This document shows positions 9,647 through 21,777 of a DNA stretch of 64,000 nt, piece after piece. Within the stretch, counting starts at the first letter, position 1; the number at the start of each line of letters is the position of its first letter. Origin of the DNA: Arthrobacter sp. Hiyo4 (GTDB taxonomy: Bacteria; Actinomycetota; Actinomycetes; Actinomycetales; Micrococcaceae). A program made the translations under genes and the position numbers. The notes under the pieces were generated by a model that ran no database searches, was not told the origin of the DNA, and was given only the letters and a program-made list of their open reading frames with translations. The stretch spans positions 1,054,001-1,118,000 of the forward strand of contig AP014718.1 in assembly GCA_002370555.1 (NCBI GenBank). The letters run 5' to 3'.

Positions 9647-9916
9647 ATGGCAAAGATCAGTCCTGAACTGTTGTCCGTCCTCCGCTGTCCCGTGACCGGA
9701 TCGCCCCTGATCCAGGAAGGCGAAGAGCTTGTGTCGACGGCGGCGGGAGATTCGGGCGTGAAGCTGCGCTACCCGATCGAGGACGGTATCCCGCTGCTGC
9801 TGCCGCCGGAACTTCTCCAGGCCGCCACGGCTGCCGGCTCCGACCAGCACGATCCCGCCGTCCGGCCGGCCACGGAGCCAAGCACGGCCACGGACAAAAC
9901 CGAAGTTACTGCCTAG
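9647..9916 (+). CDS. Trm112 family protein
   Basis: Intact 89-residue protein with the Trm112 (YcaR-like) fold: PELLSVLRCPVTGSPL at the start and LRYPIEDGIPLLLP in the middle, followed by a variable Thr/Ala-rich tail. In eukaryotes and archaea such proteins activate methyltransferases; the bacterial role is less clear. It lies 95 bases upstream of sahH, which removes the S-adenosylhomocysteine that methyltransferases make, so co-occurrence makes sense though cotranscription is not shown. Confidence 0.88.
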   Translation: MAKISPELLSVLRCPVTGSPLIQEGEELVSTAAGDSGVKLRYPIEDGIPLLLPPELLQAATAAGSDQHDPAVRPATEPSTATDKTEVTA

Positions 9917-10011
9917 GCAACGCCTAGACAACCCGCACCACCACCAGCGGTCGACTTTCGCGCGGAGGCTTCAACGCCGTCGCCGCCATCGGACAAAAGC
10001 AAAGGAACCCC

Positions 10012-11490
<1,479 letters not shown>

Positions 11491-11498
11491 CGTGTGAT

Positions 11499-11524
11499 GC
11501 CCGGGTGCGGACCGCGCCCGGGGC
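11499..11524 (+). terminator. GC-rich hairpin after ahcY
   Basis: A near-perfect stem built from CCCGGG-type arms on either side of GCGGACCGC begins 8 bases after the ahcY stop. There is no clear T-run, as is common for high-GC actinobacteria. Probable terminator. Confidence 0.45.
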
Positions 11525-11552
11525 TGTTATGTCCAAGGATTAAGATCGGACT

Positions 11553-12789
11553 ATGGAACCTGTTGTTAAGCCACGCCGGCGGGGGACCGCCAAGAAAATT
11601 CTCTTGGTGGCAGCCGTGTGTGTCCTTGCCGCAACGGGCGGCGTCTTCGCCGCCGTCGCGCCGGTTTTGCGCGCGGTGGCCTGGAGTCCGAAGCCGGCTC
11701 CGCAGTCCGGTCCGCACCGGGCATAGCATCGCCCGTGGTGGCCCCGGTCAAGGTGGACGTCACGCCGGCCAACGCCGCAAAGCAGGTGAACCCGGCAACG
11801 CCGGTGTCGCTCAAGGTGGGCAACGGCAGGATCGAAAGCGTCACGCTGACCAGCACCGCCGGCGAAGTAGTCCACGGCACGTTTGCCGGGGACGGCAGCA
11901 GCTGGACAGCGACAGACCCGCTGAAATTCAACACCGAGTACAGCTACACGTATGTGGTCACTGACGGGGCGGGACGGGATACCAGCACCACGCAGTCCTT
12001 CAGTACGGTTTCGAGCACGCACGAGGCGGATGCTGCCATCTACCCGCTGGATGGGATGAAGGTTGGCGTGGCCAGCCGCTGCAGGTCATCTTCAGCGAAC
12101 CGGTGGTCAACCGGGATGCCGTGGAGAAGGCCATCAAAATCACCTCCAGCGCAGGGCAGGACGGTGCCTTCCACTGGTTCAGCGACACCATGGTCCGGTA
12201 CCGCCCGGAAGCCTTCTGGGCAGCGAACTCCACAATCACCATGGACATGCAGCTTTTCGGCGTGGACCTCGGCAACGGCCAGATCGCCAACTTCAACAAA
12301 AAGGTCACCGTGAATTTCGGTGACAAGCGGGTGGCTATCGCCGATGCCGCCGCACACACTTTCACGCTCAGCGTTAATGACCAGGTAGTGAAAACCCTCC
12401 CGGTCAGCATGGGAGATCAGCGTTTCCCGTCAGCGCGCGGCTATGCGGTCCTGATGGAAAAGAACCGCTATGACCACTTCCGGGCGGCCAGCATCGGACT
12501 CAAGCCCGGCGATCCGGCCTACTACGGCGAAGTGGACGTGGAGTATGCCATCCGCCTCACCCTGAGCGGCGCCTACATCCACCAGGCGCTGGAGTCCGCC
12601 TACCCCTTCATCGGCAACACGAACGTCTCGCACGGCTGCATCGGGTTCGCTCCCGACGGCGCCGCCTGGGTTTTTGACAACATGACTACCGGCGATGTGG
12701 TTCAGATCATCAACACCGAAGGCGACTACGCCGCCGTCGACGACGGCTATGGCGACTGGAACATCCCCTGGGCGGAGTACAACAACTAG
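11553..12789 (+). CDS. L,D-transpeptidase with N-terminal Ig-like domain
   Basis: About 412 residues. A basic start with a membrane anchor (KKILLVAAVCVLAATGGVFA, residues about 15-35) exports it. Two Ig-like domains follow (VTPANAAKQVNPATPVSLKV and the region around NRDAVEKAIKITSS), then the catalytic YkuD domain with NRYDHFRAAS, the second catalytic region IGNTNVSHGCIGF holding the active cysteine, and the tail WNIPWAEYNN. It forms 3-3 cross-links in peptidoglycan, as the mycobacterial Ldt enzymes do. Two bases are missing, one between 11690 and 11722 and one near 12069; the catalytic half is in a single open frame from 12103. Confidence 0.9.
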
Positions 12790-12819
12790 GAACGGTTTGG
12801 CCCAGGCCCAGGTTCAGGC

Positions 12820-13619
12820 CTATGGCCCGAACGGCAGGCGGTCCAACCGCTCCGCCGTGGCCGAGTTCCGGCGCCGGGCCTGCTGCAGCCGCGCGAGTTC
12901 TCGGTGACGGCGTTCGGCAGTGACGGCCGCCAGGTACTGCTCCGGGCTGGTTCCAGGGGGCGGCGGAGGGGCCACATGCCCGGCCAGTTCCGTGGCGATC
13001 GATGCTGCCATTCCGGCGGCGGACAGCGGTGACATGCGTCCGGCCTGCCGGATGAATTGGGCGGCCTGCCGTGCGGTCGCATCCGGGATCCGGCCGATGT
13101 CCGCAGCTGTGGCCCAGCCCTGAAGCTGTGGGGAACAAAGACGCGGACCGGTACCTCTGCCGGCACGCGCCGGCGCAGCGCATATGTGCCGGCAAGGATG
13201 TCACCGAGCCGCTTGGAGCGGCTGTTGAAGAGGGCGACGCCGATGGCGAGGCCACCCACGGTGAGGTAGATTTCCAGGAATCCAGTCAGCCCCCTGATCA
13301 CGGCGTGGCGGAACCGGATGGCGCCGCCGTCGTCCCTGACCACACGCAGGCCGGCCGCCAGTTTCCCGAGCGAGAGCCCACGGGTGAGGGTCTCCACGGA
13401 TACCGGGACAATCACGAAACAGAAGACCACGCTCACCAGCGTCAGGGCCCGCATTGCTGCCTCGTCAAGGTCCTGGCCGGCGGCTGCGACGCCCAGCAGG
13501 ATCAGGACCAGCAGGATGATGTTGAACAGGACATCCAGCAGCAGGCCAAGGGCACGGGCGGCGAAGGATGCGGGGCGCAGTTCCAGGACAACGGCCTCGC
13601 CGGTGATTATCGAACTCAA
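12820..13619 (-). CDS. RDD family membrane protein
   Basis: About 266 residues. The N-terminal half is an RDD domain with membrane helices (ALGLLLDVLFNIILLVLILL, ALTLVSVVFCFVIVPVSVET, YLTVGGLAIGVALF) and conserved Arg/Asp residues in PASFAARALGLLLD and RSKRLGDILAGT. The C-terminal part is a cytosolic helical segment rich in Ala and Arg ending ERLDRLPFGP. Function is unknown; RDD proteins are often tied to membrane stress or transport. Start is TTG at 13619, forced by the stop TGA overlapping it. One base is missing near 13131, after VRVFVP. It is divergent from the SpoIIM-family gene. Confidence 0.82.
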
Positions 13620-13687
13620 GCGGATACCCCAATCCCTTGTCAGCCATCCTGCGGACCTTCACAGTCTATGGCGGCTAGGCTGTTGCC

Positions 13688-14678
13688 GTGGATATGGATG
13701 CCTTCTCCGCCGCCAACGGGGACAAGTGGTCAAGGCTGCACCAGCTCGCCCATAAGCGGCGCCTCAGCGGCGGAGAGGCCGATGAACTACTGCGCCTTTA
13801 CCAGTCGACGTCGGCCCACCTTTCCTTGATCCGGTCGATTGCCCGGAGAGCGGCCTGTCGGCGTCCTTGTCCGCCACCTTGGCCCAGGCCCGGACCCGTT
13901 TCACAGGCGCACGGTCCAACCTGATGGCTGACCTGGCCCGGTTCTTCGTGGCCGCTCTGCCGGCGGCTTTGTACCGCCTGCGGTGGCTGACGGTGGTGTG
14001 TGGCGCCGCATTCATCCTGGTTGCCGGCGCCTATGCGCTCTGGATCGGGACGTCCTCCGAGGCCCTGCGGTCCGTTGCCTCCGAGGCCGCGGTCCGGCAG
14101 TACGTCGAAAAAGACTTCATTGGCTACTACTCGGAAAATCCTGCGGCCTCGTTTGCGGGGCCGTCTGGACCAACAATGCCTGGATCAGCGCGCAGGCGGT
14201 GGCCCTGGGCATCACCGGCTTCTGGGTACCCATGATCCTGTTCACGAACGCCCAGGGCGTCGGGATCGCCGCCGGAGTTTTCGCCGCCGTGGGCCGGCAG
14301 GATGTTTTTTACAGCTACATCCTGCCGCATGGCCTGATGGAACTGACGGCTGTTTTTGTTGCCTGCGCGGCGGGCTTGAGGATCTTCTGGGCAATGGTGT
14401 CCCCGGGACCACGGACGCGGGGACGTGCCGTGGCGGACGAAGGCAGGTCGCTGATCACCGTGGCCCTGGGGTTGGTTCTGGTGCTGTTCGTTTCCGGATT
14501 AGTGGAAGGTTTTGTCACGCCCAGCCCGCTTCCGGTATGGGCCAAGATCGGCATCGGCCTGGCGGTGCTGGCTTCCTACTGGGGCTACGTGCTGGTATGG
14601 GGACGGCGGGCCTATGACGCCGGTGAACGCGGCGACTTGGTGGCAGGCGACGCCGGATACAGCGAAATCGCCGCATGA
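13688..14678 (+). CDS. SpoIIM/DUF95 family membrane protein
   Basis: About 331 residues, GTG start. It has a cytoplasmic helical N-terminus (MDMDAFSAANGDKWSRLHQL, LSGGEADELLRLYQSTSAHL) followed by several membrane helices: WLTVVCGAAFILVAGAYALW, WISAQAVALGITGFWVPMIL, LPHGLMELTAVFVACAAGL, LITVALGLVLVLFVSGLVEG and IGIGLAVLASYWGYVLVW. The pair RDD-SpoIIM usually sits with moxR and a DUF58 gene in actinobacteria; here that module is 10 kb away. Role unknown in a non-sporulating bacterium. Two bases are missing, near 13841 and 14160. Confidence 0.85.
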
Positions 14679-14697
14679 ATCCGGGACCGACGGGGTG

Positions 14698-14720
14698 GCT
14701 CCTCGCCCTCGTGGAGGAGC
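14698..14720 (+). terminator. Hairpin after the SpoIIM-family gene
   Basis: GCTCCTC and GAGGAGC arms of 7 bases around a 9-base loop begin 19 bases after the stop at 14678. Likely a terminator; no T-run. Confidence 0.4.
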
Positions 14721-14774
14721 GGGCGGTAGGCTCGATATCAGATACACGGCGCTGCCCGGATCAGAGCCGGCGGC

Positions 14775-15899
14775 GTGGAACCCAACGGAAGTGACGCTGC
14801 TGTGAACGACAATTCGCCGACCCCTGCCAAACGCACGGAGCCGCAGCCGGATCCGGACCTGGATACTTCGTCGGACTCGGACGAGCCGGCTTTTGCCTGG
14901 CTGAACGATTCCGGCTCCAGCACTCCCGACGTGTCCCCGACACGTAGCGCCAGTGCCGGGCAGGGCGGTGTCACCCAGCCCGAAAGCCGCGCCGGCCGCA
15001 AAGCCGCGGAAGCCGCCGTCGAACCTCCCGCCGCATTACCTTCCGTAGAAGAGTCGCTCCGCAAAGAACCGTCCGCCCAGGGCGCCACCCGAAATGGTGC
15101 CCACTTCAGCGAGCCGCTGCCCACGTCAGCGCTGCAGGTCCGTCCGCCGCAGGAGGAAGTGGAGCGTCGCAACGCGGAGCGCGAAAGCGCAGCCAACGCC
15201 AAGCCCGTGGCCCCGCGCATCTGGCAAGTCCTGCTGGCCCTTTTCTACCCGGTGATCCTGCTGGTGCTGGCCGTCCGCGCGGTCACCAGCCCGCTGTTCC
15301 TGTGGGCCGAGTACAACAGGCCAGGATTCCCGGGAGACGGGTACGGGTTCAGCGCCGACGACCGGATGACGTACGGTTCCTACGCGGTTGACTACCTCAG
15401 CAACTGGGCGGGGCCGCGGTACCTGGGTGACCTGGTCAATCGAAGCGGCAGGAACCTTTTCAAGGACGGCGAAGTCAGCCATATGGCCGACGTGAAAGTT
15501 GTCATCCTTTCCGCGTTTGGCGGGGGAGCACTCCTGATCGTCCTCAGCCTCGTGGCCATCGCCTACCTGCGCCGCCGCAGCACCGGTGGCGTGCGCCGCG
15601 GACTCTTCGCGGGATCCATTGTTGCGCTGGCGATCATCCTGGGCCTTGGCGCATTGGCCGTGCTCGGCTGGCAGCAGTTCTTCACCGAATTCCACCGGAT
15701 CTTCTTCGCCAGCGGTTCCTGGACGTTTGCCCTTGAAGACACCCTGATCAGGCTGTTCCCGGGCCAGTTTTGGATCGACGCCGGTATTGTCATTGCCGCG
15801 CTGGTCCTCCTGGCGTCCCTGGTGACGCTCATCCTCACTTGGCCCACCCGTCGCCGCCGCGGCTTGACCAAGGATGAGCCGATCGCGGCTGAGGCATAG
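14775..15899 (+). CDS. TIGR01906 (DUF1461) family integral membrane protein
   Basis: Intact, 374 residues, GTG start. The first 130 residues are disordered, rich in Pro, Ser, Glu and Ala. The conserved part has four membrane helices (VLLALFYPVILLVLAVRAVT; LSAFGGGALLIVLSLVAIAY; FAGSIVALAIILGLGALAVL; IDAGIVIAALVLLASLVTLI) and extracytoplasmic loops with DRMTYGSYAVDYLSNW and FHRIFFASGSWTFALEDTLI, hallmarks of TIGR01906. Function is not known. It is convergent with the truncated acyl-CoA ligase, only 14 bases apart. Confidence 0.8.
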   Translation: MEPNGSDAAVNDNSPTPAKRTEPQPDPDLDTSSDSDEPAFAWLNDSGSSTPDVSPTRSASAGQGGVTQPESRAGRKAAEAAVEPPAALPSVEESLRKEPSAQGATRNGAHFSEPLPTSALQVRPPQEEVERRNAERESAANAKPVAPRIWQVLLALFYPVILLVLAVRAVTSPLFLWAEYNRPGFPGDGYGFSADDRMTYGSYAVDYLSNWAGPRYLGDLVNRSGRNLFKDGEVSHMADVKVVILSAFGGGALLIVLSLVAIAYLRRRSTGGVRRGLFAGSIVALAIILGLGALAVLGWQQFFTEFHRIFFASGSWTFALEDTLIRLFPGQFWIDAGIVIAALVLLASLVTLILTWPTRRRRGLTKDEPIAAEA

Positions 15900-15913
15900 C
15901 CCCAAGCAACTGC

Positions 15914-17357
15914 TCAGCCGTTTATTTTGGCGGGCTGCTTCTTGCGGCCGGTGATGGTCAGGAAGCCCTGAGGGTCCAGCTCGCCGAGGTCCCCGGTACG
16001 GAAGAACCCGTCTACAAAGGCCTCTGCGGTAGCCGCTTCGTTGGCGTGGTAACCCTTGAACACGCCGATCCCCTTGACCAGCACTTCGCCGTCCTCGGCC
16101 ACGCGGATGGTGGTGCCCGGCAGTGGGACGCCCACGCTGCCCACCCTCGTCCGGGCGGGTGTGTTGGCCGTACAGGCGGCGGTTGTCTCGCTCAGCCCGT
16201 AGCCCTCAAGGACCGGGATCCCGGCGCCGCGGAAGAAGTGCGCGTCCTCAGGTGCCAGGGGGCTGGCCGCCGATACCGCGTAACGGACCCGGCCGCCAAG
16301 GAGCCGGCGGAGCTTCGGGTACACCAGCCGGTCGAAGACGGCGTGCCGGCCCGCAGCGCCAGCCCGGGTCCGCTGCCCCGCCGCGGGCCACGGTGTCCTG
16401 TGCGGTGGAGAAACGGACGGCGGCGGCTGACGCAGCCGCGAAGATCCTGGCTCTTACTGACCCGGCAGCCTGGTGCGCGGCGTCAGCCCGGACCTTCTCG
16501 AAGATCCGGGGCACCGCCAGGAGGAACGTGGGTTTGAACGTGCCCAGATCCGCCCGCAGATCAGCAGGACGGCTGACGTGTCCCAGCGTGGCGCCCGCAT
16601 GGAGGCACGCCACCTGGGCGGCGCGGGCGAGCACATTGGCCAGCGGCAGGAGCATCAGGGTGCGCGTATTCTGTCCCTTGAGGATCTCCGGGAGAAAGGC
16701 GACGACGTTGACGGCCACGAGCGCAAAGTTGCCGTGCGTGAGCTCGCACCCTTTGGGCCGTCCGGTGGTGCCGGAGGCGTAGGCCAGGGACGCGACGTCG
16801 TCCAGGCCCGCGGCGGAGCGGTGGCGTTCCAGCTCGGCGTCCGTGACGCCCATTCCGGCAGCCGAGAGGCTGGCGAGGTTCGGGGCATCGCCGTCGTTAT
16901 CCATCCTCACCACGGTGACCAGCCGGTCCTTGAGCAGGGTGGAGGTCTCCAGGATGCCGGTAATTAGCAGCACCTTGCCGCGGTCCTGCGCGAACACGCG
17001 GCGCGCGCCGGCGTCGAACAGGATCCACTCCACCTGGCCGGGGGTCGAGGTCTCGTCGATGGGGACGCTCACGCCGCCGGCAAACCAGATGGCGAAGTCC
17101 ACCAGGGCCCACTCATAGCGGGTGGCGGACATGACGGCCACGGTGTCGCCGGGCTCCAGGCCGCCGGCGATCAGTCCTTTGGCGAGGGCACAGACATCGT
17201 GCAGGAATTTTTGCGCCGGAACGTCGGTCCAGCCGTTGGGGCCTTTGCGCGCGTAGAGGGCGTGGGCAGGGTTGGCGGCCTCCCGCTGTCGCAGGAGATC
17301 CGTGACATTGCTGCGCGGCTCCAGCTCCACCAGGAGTTTTGTGCTTGCTTCTCGCAC
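15914..17357 (-). CDS. Long-chain acyl-CoA ligase lacking the C-terminal catalytic domain
   Basis: AMP-forming ligase of about 480 residues against about 600 for the family. Present are the phosphate-binding loop ASGTTGRPKG, the aromatic motif GYGLSETTAACTAN and FFRTGDLGELDPQGFLTITG. The reading then runs into a stop 11 residues after the hinge (GRKKQPAKING), so the C-terminal domain of 120-150 residues, holding the catalytic lysine for adenylation, is absent. There is no room for it: the convergent TIGR01906 gene ends 14 bases away. Two bases are also missing near 16351 and 16367. GTG 17357 fits the family N-terminus. It is probably a decayed gene or an enzyme of altered activity. It follows the mannosyltransferase by 65 bases on the same strand. 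Confidence 0.8.
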
Positions 17358-17422
17358 GGGGGCGTCTCCGTTCCGCTGCTCAACACAGTTCGCGGCTGGT
17401 CAGGGTTTCATGCAATCCTGCC

Positions 17423-19104
17423 TTAGATCCAGGACGGCATCCACATCCGGAAGCGCCATTCCTGGTAGGGGATGGTCTCCGCTGTCCACACCGGGTAGAA
17501 AAATGCGGACAACAGGACTGCCCGGCGACGAAGAGGGCCACCAGGTAGACACCGGACCGCCGGCGCCAGAGCGGGTCGGTGTCCCGGCCCAGGACAAGGC
17601 CCAGGCAATACACCAGCGCGAGCACCAGGAAAGGCTCGAAGGAGACTGCGTAAAAGAAAAACATGGTCCGTTCCGGGTACATGAACCACGGCAGGTAGCC
17701 GGCGCCCACACCCGCAAGGATCGCCCCTGCGCGCCAGTCACGGCGCCCGGCCCACCAGAACAGCAGGACCACCAGCGAGATGGCCGCTCCCCACCAGATC
17801 ATCGGGTTCCCCACCGAGAGAATGGCTGAGGCGCAATTGGGCACGTCGCATCCCGGGACGCCCTGCTCCGCCTTCTGGTAGAAGAACGACGTCGGCCGGC
17901 CCATCACCAGCCAGCTCCAGGCGCTTGCCTCGTAAGGGTGTTCGGAGCCCAGGCCCTGATGGAACTTGTAGGCCTCCAGGTGGTAGTGCGCCAGCGACCG
18001 CAGGGAGTCCGGCAGCCAGCCCCACTCCGCTGAGGGGTTGCTCTGGGCCCACTTCCGGAAGTAGGCGCCCTCGGAACGGAACCAGCCCGTCCAGGTGGCG
18101 GTGTAGACCACCGCGGCAACCGGAACCATGCTGACAAACGCAGGCAGGCCATCCTTGATGATTCCGCCGCTGACCCAGCCGCGGATTCCCGCGACGCGCC
18201 GTGCATTGAGGTCCCACAGGACCGTCAGCACGCCGAAGCCGGCGAGGAAAAACAGGCCCGACCATTTGGTGCCTATGGCGAGTCCAATGCACACACCCGC
18301 GGCGAGACGCCACCAGCGGACCCCCAGCCACGGTCCCGCCAGCAGTTGGCTGGCTGCGGGCCGGGCGTTCCGGGACGCGGCCGCGAGCCGCCCGAGCCGT
18401 GCGGCCAGCCGCCGTCGTCCGTCATCGCGGTCCAGCAGCAAAGCTCCGAAGGCCGCCAGGAGCCAGAACATCAGGAAGATATCCAGGAGTGATGTACGCG
18501 ACATCACCAGGTGGTGGCCGTCGACGGCGAGCAGCAGGCCTGCGGCGGCAGCCAGCGGCACTGAGCGGAACAGTTTCAGTGCAATCAGCGTGAGCAGGAG
18601 GATGGACAGGGTTCCGGTCAGCGCGGCCGCGAACCGCCAGCCGAACGGATTATCGGCCCCGAAGAGCCACATGCCGCCGGCGATCATCCACTTGCCCACG
18701 GGCGGATGGACCACGTACTCGGGAGTGTCCAGGAGGATGGCCGGGTTGCCTGCGTTGAAGGAGTCGTTGGCCTTGTCCGGCCAGGCCCGTTCGTAGCCGC
18801 TGACCACGTAGGAGTAGGCGTCCTTGACGTAATACGTTTCATCGAAGACCAGGCTGTGCGGCGTGTCCAGCCGGACAAAGCGGAGGACGCCGCCGATCAC
18901 GGAGGTCAGGGCGGGCACCAGCCAGAACCAGAGACGCAGCGACGGTGGGTAATCCCGCCAGCTGCGCGTGCTGCCGATCAGCCGCTCGCGGAGGGCTGTG
19001 GCAGAGAAGGCCTCCGCCGGACGGGCGATCCACGGGCCTCGTGCCGGCGGGATGGTCTGGCCGGCCTCGGCAGGCCGCAAGGAGGTCTGCGTCACGAGCC
19101 CCAT
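17423..19104 (-). CDS. Dolichyl-phosphate-mannose--protein mannosyltransferase (Pmt-like)
   Basis: GT-C membrane enzyme of about 560 residues that moves mannose from polyprenyl phosphate to secreted proteins. The first loop carries the catalytic pair in FDETYYVKDAYS; further landmarks are HPPVGKWMIAGGMWLFG, the SRTSLLDIFLMFWLLA helix, GTKWSGLFFLAGFG and, near the end, GYLPWFMYPERTMFFFY. ATG 19104 is the natural start; the frame stays open upstream to 19437 but that part is antisense to rsmI. One base is missing near 17522, moving the last 40 residues (FFYPVWTAETIPYQEW) to another frame. It is divergent from rsmI by 46 bases, an arrangement also known in mycobacteria (Rv1002c/Rv1003). Confidence 0.92.
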
Positions 19105-19150
19105 GCTACCTTTTGCAGCTTGGGCCGCCGGCCAGCAGTACGCTGGGGGA

Positions 19151-20103
19151 GTGGACCCTAACCCCAGCACCTTCGCCGATTCCCGCCCCGCAGAACCTTC
19201 CGTTGCCGCCGGGGAGGAGCCAGAGACGGACGTCCACGTGGCAGCGGACCCGGCTGCGGCGGTTGCCGCGGGCCCCGGCCGGATTGTCCTGGCGGCAACG
19301 CCCATCGGGAATATGGGAGACGCGTCGGCCCGCCTGATCGAGCTCCTGGGGACGGCGGACATCGTGGCCGCCGAAGACACCAGGCGCCTGCACCGCCTCG
19401 TCACGAGCCTCGGAGTCACCGTCGCCGGGCGGGTCATCAGCTACCACGAGCACAACGAGGCCACCAAGACCGCGGAACTGCTGGAGCACGTCCGGTCCGG
19501 CAAGACCATGGTCATGGTCACAGACGCCGGCATGCCCTCGGTCTCGGACCCGGGGTTCAGGCTGGTGGAAGGCGCTGTGGCAGCCGGACTCACCGTGACC
19601 GCCGTCCCGGGCCCGTCCGCAGTACTGACCGCCCTGGCACTGTCCGGTCTGCCCACCGACCGCTTCTGTTTTGAGGGATTCCTGCCCCGTAAAGCCGGCG
19701 AACGGGCTTCGCGGTTGGCGGACCTTTCGGCCGAACGCCGGACCATGGTGTTTTTTGAGGCCCCGCACCGGCTGGAATCGATGCTGCGGGCCCTGCGCGA
19801 GCGTTTCGGTGCCGAGCGGCGGATCGCCGTCTGCCGGGAACTGACCAAGACCTACGAGGAAGTCATCCGCGGGACGGTCGGGGAACTGTTGCTGTGGGCC
19901 GAAGGCAACGAGGTCCGCGGCGAGATTGCCGTGGTGCTGGGCGGCGCCCCTGAGCAGGCGCCGGGCACCCCGAGGACCACGTGGCGGCCGTCAACGAGCT
20001 GGTGGCCCAGGGAATCCGGCTCAAGGAAGCCGTGGCCGCCGTCGCCGAGGACGTCCGCGTCAGCAAGCGGGAGCTGTACTCGGCGGTCCTCGCAGCACGC
20101 TGA
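19151..20103 (+). CDS. rsmI: 16S rRNA (cytidine-1402-2'-O)-methyltransferase RsmI
   Basis: SAM-dependent methyltransferase that modifies the 30S decoding centre. About 317 residues from GTG 19151, with an unconserved acidic N-terminal 45 residues, then the family motifs VLAATPIGNMGDASARLIEL, ADIVAAEDTRRL, VTDAGMPSVSDPG, AVPGPSAVLTALALSGL and VFFEAPHRLESML. One base is missing near 19969; the C-terminal helical domain (VAAVNELVAQGIRLKEAV) continues in the next frame to 20103. Confidence 0.93.
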
Positions 20104-20118
20104 GCGTCCGAAAGGCCA

Positions 20119-20136
20119 GCTGTGCAGCTGCACAGC
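20119..20136. repeat. Perfect 18-bp palindrome between rsmI and the aldehyde dehydrogenase
   Basis: GCTGTGCAGCTGCACAGC lies 15 bases after the rsmI stop and about 140 bases before the next start. It has no loop, so it fits a dimer-binding operator better than a terminator; either is possible. Confidence 0.4.
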
Positions 20137-20276
20137 GAAATCCCGCTTCTGCAGTGCGTCCAGGCGTAGACCCTCCGGCGGCCGCGGCAGTAGTGTGACA
20201 GTAAACCAGCCAATACGGCAGGCCGCCCAGGCCCTGCGTCCAGGCTGAACCAAACCTTACTGACGAGGGAGTCACC

Positions 20277-21775
20277 GTGACTGTCACCGCACAGCCAGCT
20301 GTTACCGCGGAGCGCGAAATCGCACTGCTGGCCTCTGTTCCCACCGGATTGCTGATCAACGGCGAATGGCGCCCGGCGGCGTCAGGCAAGACGTTCGACG
20401 TCGAGGACCCCGCCACGGGCAAGGTGCTCCTCAGCATCGCTGACGCCGGCGCCGAAGACGGCAAAGCTGCTTTAGACGCGGCGGCCGCAGCGCAGGAATC
20501 GTGGGCGAAGGTCCCGGCCCGTGAACGCGGTGAAATCCTCCGCCGTGCCTTTGAGATGGTGACGGCACGTGCCGAGGACTTCGCGCTGCTGATGACCATG
20601 GAAATGGGCAAGCCTCTGGCCGAAGCCCGTGGCGAGGTCACCTACGGCGCGGAGTTCCTGCGCTGGTTCTCCGAGGAAGCCGTCCGCGCGTTCGGCCGCT
20701 ACTCGGTCTCCCCGGACGGCAAGTCCCGCCTGCTGGTGACCAAGAAGCCGGTGGGCCCGTGCCTGCTGATCACGCCCTGGAACTTCCCGCTGGCCATGGC
20801 CACGCGCAAGATCGCCCCTGCTGTCGCGGCCGGCTGCACCATGGTGCTGAAGTCCGCGAACCTCACGCCGCTGACCTCGCAGCTGTTCGCCGCCGTCATG
20901 CAGGAGGCGGGCCTGCCCGCCGGAGTCCTGAACGTCATTCCCACGTCCACGGCAGGGGCCACCACCGGTCCGCTGATCAAGGACCAGCGCCTGCGCAAAC
21001 TCTCGTTCACGGGTTCCACCGAGGTTGGCCGGCGCCTGCTGGCCGACGCGTCGGAGACTGTCCTGCGGACCTCCATGGAACTCGGCGGCAACGCCCCGTT
21101 CGTGGTGTTCGAGGACGCGGACCTGGACGCCGCCGTCGCCGGTGCCATGCTGGCGAAGCTGCGGAACATGGGCGAGGCCTGCACCGCGGCGAACCGGTTC
21201 ATCGTCCACGAGTCCGTCGCCGACGAATTCGCCAAGAAATTCGCCGCGAAAATGGGTGAGATGACCACCGCCCGGGGCACCGAACCGGAGTCCAAAGTGG
21301 GTCCGCTGATCGATGCCAAGAGCCGGGACAAGGTCCACGAGCTGGTATCCGATGCCGTGGCCTGCGGCGCCAAGGCTGTCCTGGGCGGCGCCCCGGCCGA
21401 GGGCCGGGCTACTTCTACCCGCCCACCATCCTCACCGGCGTCACCGAAGGCACCCGGATCCTGTCCGAGGAAATCTTCGGCCCCGTCGCCCCGATCATCA
21501 CCTTCGGCACCGAGGACGAAGCGATCCGCCTGGCCAACAACACCGAGTACGGGCTGGTGGCGTACGTCTTCACGCGCGATTTGAACCGCGGCATCCGGAT
21601 GGGCGAACGGCTCGAGACCGGCATGCTCGGCCTGAACGCCGGCGTCATCTCCAACGCCGCCGCACCGTTCGGCGGCGTCAAGCAGTCCGGGCTGGGACGT
21701 GAAGGCGGCCTCGAAGGCATCGAGGAATACCTCTACACCCAGTACATCGGCATCGCAGACCCCTACGCGGGCTGA
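20277..21775 (+). CDS. gabD: NAD(P)-dependent succinate-semialdehyde dehydrogenase
   Basis: Aldehyde dehydrogenase of about 500 residues that likely oxidises succinate semialdehyde to succinate in the GABA shunt. Motifs: the cofactor site LITPWNFPLAMATRKIAPA, the glycine motif FTGSTEVGRRLL, the catalytic glutamate in MELGGNAPFVVF, the catalytic cysteine in MGEACTAANRF and the C-terminal FGGVKQSGLGREGGLEGIEE. Start GTG 20277 with GAGGGAG upstream. One base is missing near 21405, just before YFYPPTILTGV. GabD is favoured by the overall pattern, but other semialdehyde substrates are possible. Confidence 0.85.
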
Positions 21776-21777
21776 AC

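Noticed and set aside
9917..10011. SAH riboswitch upstream of ahcY
   Set aside because: The leader is 95 bases and I could not match the conserved SAH-riboswitch core; a covariance-model search would decide.
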